The position numbers and the translations under genes were made by a program. The notes below the pieces were generated by a model. That model made no database searches and was not told the DNA's origin. It saw nothing but the letters and a program-made list of their open reading frames with translations. From NCBI GenBank assembly GCA_052386455.1, contig JBQTKD010000028.1, positions 1 to 64,000 on the forward strand: a DNA stretch of 64,000 nucleotides. Reading direction: 5' to 3'. Positions 61,799 through 64,000 of this stretch are shown here, one piece after another (within the stretch, counting starts at the first letter, position 1; every line of letters starts with the position of its first letter). The DNA is from JBQTKD01 sp052386455 (GTDB lineage Bacteria; Actinomycetota; Actinomycetes; Sporichthyales; Sporichthyaceae).

Positions 61799-61892
61799 AG
61801 GTTGTAAGGGTCACCTAATCCATGGCGTCACGGAGGCGCCGGACGGGGAAGAATGGGCCCTGGCCCGCCGAACTCGACATTGGAGAAGCACC

Positions 61893-62315
61893 ATGGCGCC
61901 CTCGATCGCCCGTCAGATCATGGACGTGCACCCGACCGGATTCGGACTGATCGACCGCAAGAAGCTCGACGCGGCGCTCGGCGCGCTGCAGACCGCCTCG
62001 CAGGCGGCCTCGGTCTGTGCGGATGCGAGCCTCAACGAGGGCCAGATCAAGGACATGCGCGAGTGCGTGCGCACCTGCCTGGACTGCGCGGACATCGTCG
62101 ACGCCGCGGTGAAGACGCTGTCCCGCCACGCCGGGTGGGAGCAGTCCGCCGCGCCCACCATCCTCCGCGCCGCGGTGGCGGTGCTGGACGCGTGCGCGCA
62201 CGAATCGGCCCGCCACGCCTCCATGCACATGCACGCCCGGCTCACCTCGGAGACCTGCCGCAAGGCGCAGACCGCCTGCGAGGAGCTGCTCGACTCCCTG
62301 GCCGCACGCAGCTAG
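61893..62315 (+). CDS. Four-helix bundle copper-storage (Csp-type) protein
   Basis: A 140-residue helical protein with seven cysteines (SVCAD, ECVRTCLDC, DACAH, TCRKAQTAC) plus an HMHMHAR-like His/Met stretch, spaced to line the interior of a four-helix bundle as in Csp3-type copper-storage proteins. It would sequester Cu(I) in the cytosol. GGAGAAG four bases before the ATG is a good ribosome site. It is followed directly by the pirin gene with no gap, so they are co-transcribed. Confidence 0.85.
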   Translation: MAPSIARQIMDVHPTGFGLIDRKKLDAALGALQTASQAASVCADASLNEGQIKDMRECVRTCLDCADIVDAAVKTLSRHAGWEQSAAPTILRAAVAVLDACAHESARHASMHMHARLTSETCRKAQTACEELLDSLAARS

Positions 62316-63254
62316 ATGGACCCGTTCGTTCTCCCGTTCACCGAGGTCCCGTTGGGCGGGCCGCGCGCGATGGGAGTCCGCCGGAGCCTGCCGCAGCGGC
62401 GGCAGTCGCTGATCGGTGCCTGGTGCTTCGTCGACCACTACGGCCCGGACAGTGTCGGGTCGGCTCGGGAGCTCGCCGACGGCGTCGCCGCCAGCGGCGG
62501 CATGCAGGTGCCGGGGCATCCGCACACGGGCCTGGCCACCGCATCCTGGCTGTTCACCGGCGAGGTCGAGCACCGCGACACCACCGGTGCACACGCGATG
62601 GTGCGTCCCGGCGAACTGAACCTGATGACCGCAGGCTCCGGCATCGCGCACTCGGAGTTCTCCACCCCAGCCACCACCGTCCTGCACGGTGTCCAGCTCT
62701 GGCTCGCGCTGCCGGAGTCGGCCCGGTTCGTCGAGCCGTCGTTCGCCCACTACGTGCCCGAGGCGACGGATCTCGACGGCGCCGTCGCACGGGTGTTCCT
62801 CGGTTCGCTCTTCGGCGTGCAGTCTCAGGTGTCGACGCACACCGCGCTGATCGGCGCCGAACTGGTGCTGCCCGCCGGCCACACGGTGGCCGTGGACGTC
62901 GATCCCGCGCACGAGCACGGCTTCCTCTGCGACACCGGCGTCGTGCAGGCCGCGAGCGCGGTCGCCGAACCGGGGGAGATCGTCTTCGTCCCTCGCGGTC
63001 GGCGACAGATCGTGCTCTCGGCACCCACGGACGCGCGTCTGCTGATCCTCGGCGGCGAACCGCTCGGCGAACAGATCCTGATGTGGTGGAACTTCGTCGG
63101 GCGCAGCCACGACGAGATCGTGGACTTCCGAGCCACCTGGCAGCGCGAACGCGAAGAGCTTCGCGGTGGCCGGTTTGGCGACTTCCCGTCCGCGTGGACG
63201 TCCACGCTCCCGGCGCCGCCGATGCCGACGACGCAGCTACGCCCCCGCGGTTAG
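62316..63254 (+). CDS. Pirin family protein
   Basis: A 312-residue bicupin with the pirin N-terminal motif (WCFVDHYGP, then GHPHTGLAT) that carries the metal-binding histidines, and a C-terminal pirin_C domain (FLGSLFG to LGGEPLGE, WWNFVGRS). Pirins bind Fe or other metals; some have quercetinase activity, others modulate pyruvate dehydrogenase. The ATG directly follows the TAG of the copper-storage gene. A metal/redox connection to its neighbours is possible. Confidence 0.9.
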   Translation: MDPFVLPFTEVPLGGPRAMGVRRSLPQRRQSLIGAWCFVDHYGPDSVGSARELADGVAASGGMQVPGHPHTGLATASWLFTGEVEHRDTTGAHAMVRPGELNLMTAGSGIAHSEFSTPATTVLHGVQLWLALPESARFVEPSFAHYVPEATDLDGAVARVFLGSLFGVQSQVSTHTALIGAELVLPAGHTVAVDVDPAHEHGFLCDTGVVQAASAVAEPGEIVFVPRGRRQIVLSAPTDARLLILGGEPLGEQILMWWNFVGRSHDEIVDFRATWQREREELRGGRFGDFPSAWTSTLPAPPMPTTQLRPRG

Positions 63255-63264
63255 GAGACATGCC

Positions 63265-63957
63265 CTATGGGCAGCAGCCTTCCGGCGAGCAGGTTTGCCC
63301 ACCGCTGAGGACGATGGTCTCGGTTTCGTGGTGGTCCCAGGCCAGGGTCAAGGCGTTGAGCAGGACGTCGACCCGGTCCGTTCCCGGCAGCACGTAGCGC
63401 CCTGCGAAGACGTGGTACGGCACGCCCTCGACACCGCGCGCCCGCAGCGCGTGCACGTCGTTGGCGACGTTGAACTCGAACCGGCCCTCGGCCAACACTC
63501 GGCGGGCGTGCTCGGGGTCGAGGCCCAACCCGGGCGCGAGGCCCACCAGCGAGTCGACGTCGAACACCGACTCGGCCTGGCCGAAGTACCGCTCGAACAC
63601 CGCAGCCCACGCGTCGCCGCCGACACCCTTGCTGCGGGCGAAGGCGAGGAACTGGTGGGCGAGGGAGGTGTTGCCCATGACGTTCTCGCGCAGGCGGTAG
63701 GGCGCAATGCCCTCCTCGGCCGCGGTCGCCTCGAGCTTCGCGATGTTGGCGTCGATCTGTTCCGGGCTCAGGCCGTACCGGTTGGCCATGTGCGCCTGCA
63801 CGGTCCAGGTGCCCTGCGCGTGCGGCACCAGCTCGAAGGAGCGGTGCACCACCTCGACCTCGGCGCCGTGCTCGAACTCGGAGATCGCCCGGCGCAGCCG
63901 GTAGAAACCGATCCCGCACCAGGGACACGTGACGTCGGACCAGACCTCGACCTTCAT
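63265..63957 (-). CDS. DsbA/FrnE-family thiol oxidoreductase
   Basis: A 230-residue cytosolic DsbA-like protein of the FrnE type. The active site CPWC is at residues 11-14, the cis-Pro loop is in GVEGVPYHVF, and the C-terminus has GGQTCSPEGCCP with three cysteines, which could be a second redox site. There is no signal peptide, as for FrnE, a polyketide/thiol isomerase linked to oxidative stress. It is convergent with the pirin gene, ten bases apart, and its promoter would lie in the last 43 bases of the window. Confidence 0.88.
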   Translation of the reverse strand: MKVEVWSDVTCPWCGIGFYRLRRAISEFEHGAEVEVVHRSFELVPHAQGTWTVQAHMANRYGLSPEQIDANIAKLEATAAEEGIAPYRLRENVMGNTSLAHQFLAFARSKGVGGDAWAAVFERYFGQAESVFDVDSLVGLAPGLGLDPEHARRVLAEGRFEFNVANDVHALRARGVEGVPYHVFAGRYVLPGTDRVDVLLNALTLAWDHHETETIVLSGGQTCSPEGCCP

Positions 63958-64000
63958 GCGCTCATCTTGCCTCGTGGCGGTGTTCGCGCAGGCTCGCCTC

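Overview
The window is high-GC actinobacterial chromosome. The evidence is strong G/C third-position bias, many GTG starts and ATGA/GTGA gene overlaps. The gene families agree: a fused 2-oxoglutarate decarboxylase/dehydrogenase (Kgd), a full yrbE-mce lipid importer, a DUF222/13E12 HNH protein, the imuA'-imuB-dnaE2 mutasome, HelR, and actinobacterial SOS boxes (TCGAAC-N4-GTTCGA). I cannot name the genus. It is not obviously Mycobacterium, Streptomyces or Rhodococcus, and a lineage such as Sporichthyaceae or Frankiales is only a guess. No rRNA, tRNA, CRISPR array or transposase was found.

Layout. 1-4160 (minus strand): an edge-truncated WXG-type secreted-protein N-terminus, DUF952, sortase, SelW-like protein and a two-gene ABC exporter. 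4240-8778 (plus): a solitary type-ISP-like adenine methyltransferase, an SOS-boxed DUF222/HNH nuclease and a small protein. 8815-17526 (minus): intracellular PHA depolymerase, a DUF6104 protein, Kgd, and a translationally coupled acyl-CoA synthetase and FAD oxidoreductase. 17643-26514 (plus): an mce operon of eight tightly coupled genes followed by an Mce-associated protein. 26521-31515: a small membrane protein, acyl-ACP desaturase, secreted lipase behind a perfect palindrome, a flavin oxidoreductase with an ICMT-like methyltransferase, and a 34-residue hydrophobic peptide with a strong hairpin.

31542-36057 is the most unusual region. It holds a LuxR-type regulator, a WhiA-like protein without its DNA-binding domain coupled to a HAD phosphatase, a TetR regulator, an AfsA-related hotdog protein and a DUF2165 membrane protein. 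Two copies of one palindrome (CCAACC-N4-GGTTGG) flank the TetR gene and sit in candidate promoters of the two flanking units. I read this as a candidate small-molecule signalling locus.

36065-40328 (minus) is a beta-oxidation operon (thiolase, FadB-like fusion, enoyl-CoA hydratase). 40642-45405 holds a secreted metallopeptidase, an atypical seryl-tRNA synthetase and an ArgH-like lyase. 45440-49962 (minus) is an uncharacterised catabolic-looking operon: CitE-like lyase, DUF7714-like protein, fumarase-superfamily lyase, PLP desulfhydrase/deaminase-like enzyme and a small Cys protein. 50073-54340 holds a VOC protein, HelR behind a near-perfect rifamycin-associated element, and an AbiEi-like nuclease protein flanked by 94-bp-spaced repeats. 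54423-60091 is the SOS mutasome with two perfect LexA boxes. 60182-63957 holds an unknown coiled-coil protein, a copper-storage-type four-helix bundle, a pirin and a DsbA/FrnE-like protein. Lipid import and turnover (Mce, acyl-CoA synthetase, beta-oxidation, PHA depolymerase, lipase, desaturase) and DNA-damage or antibiotic response (imu cassette, HNH, HelR) are the two recurring themes.
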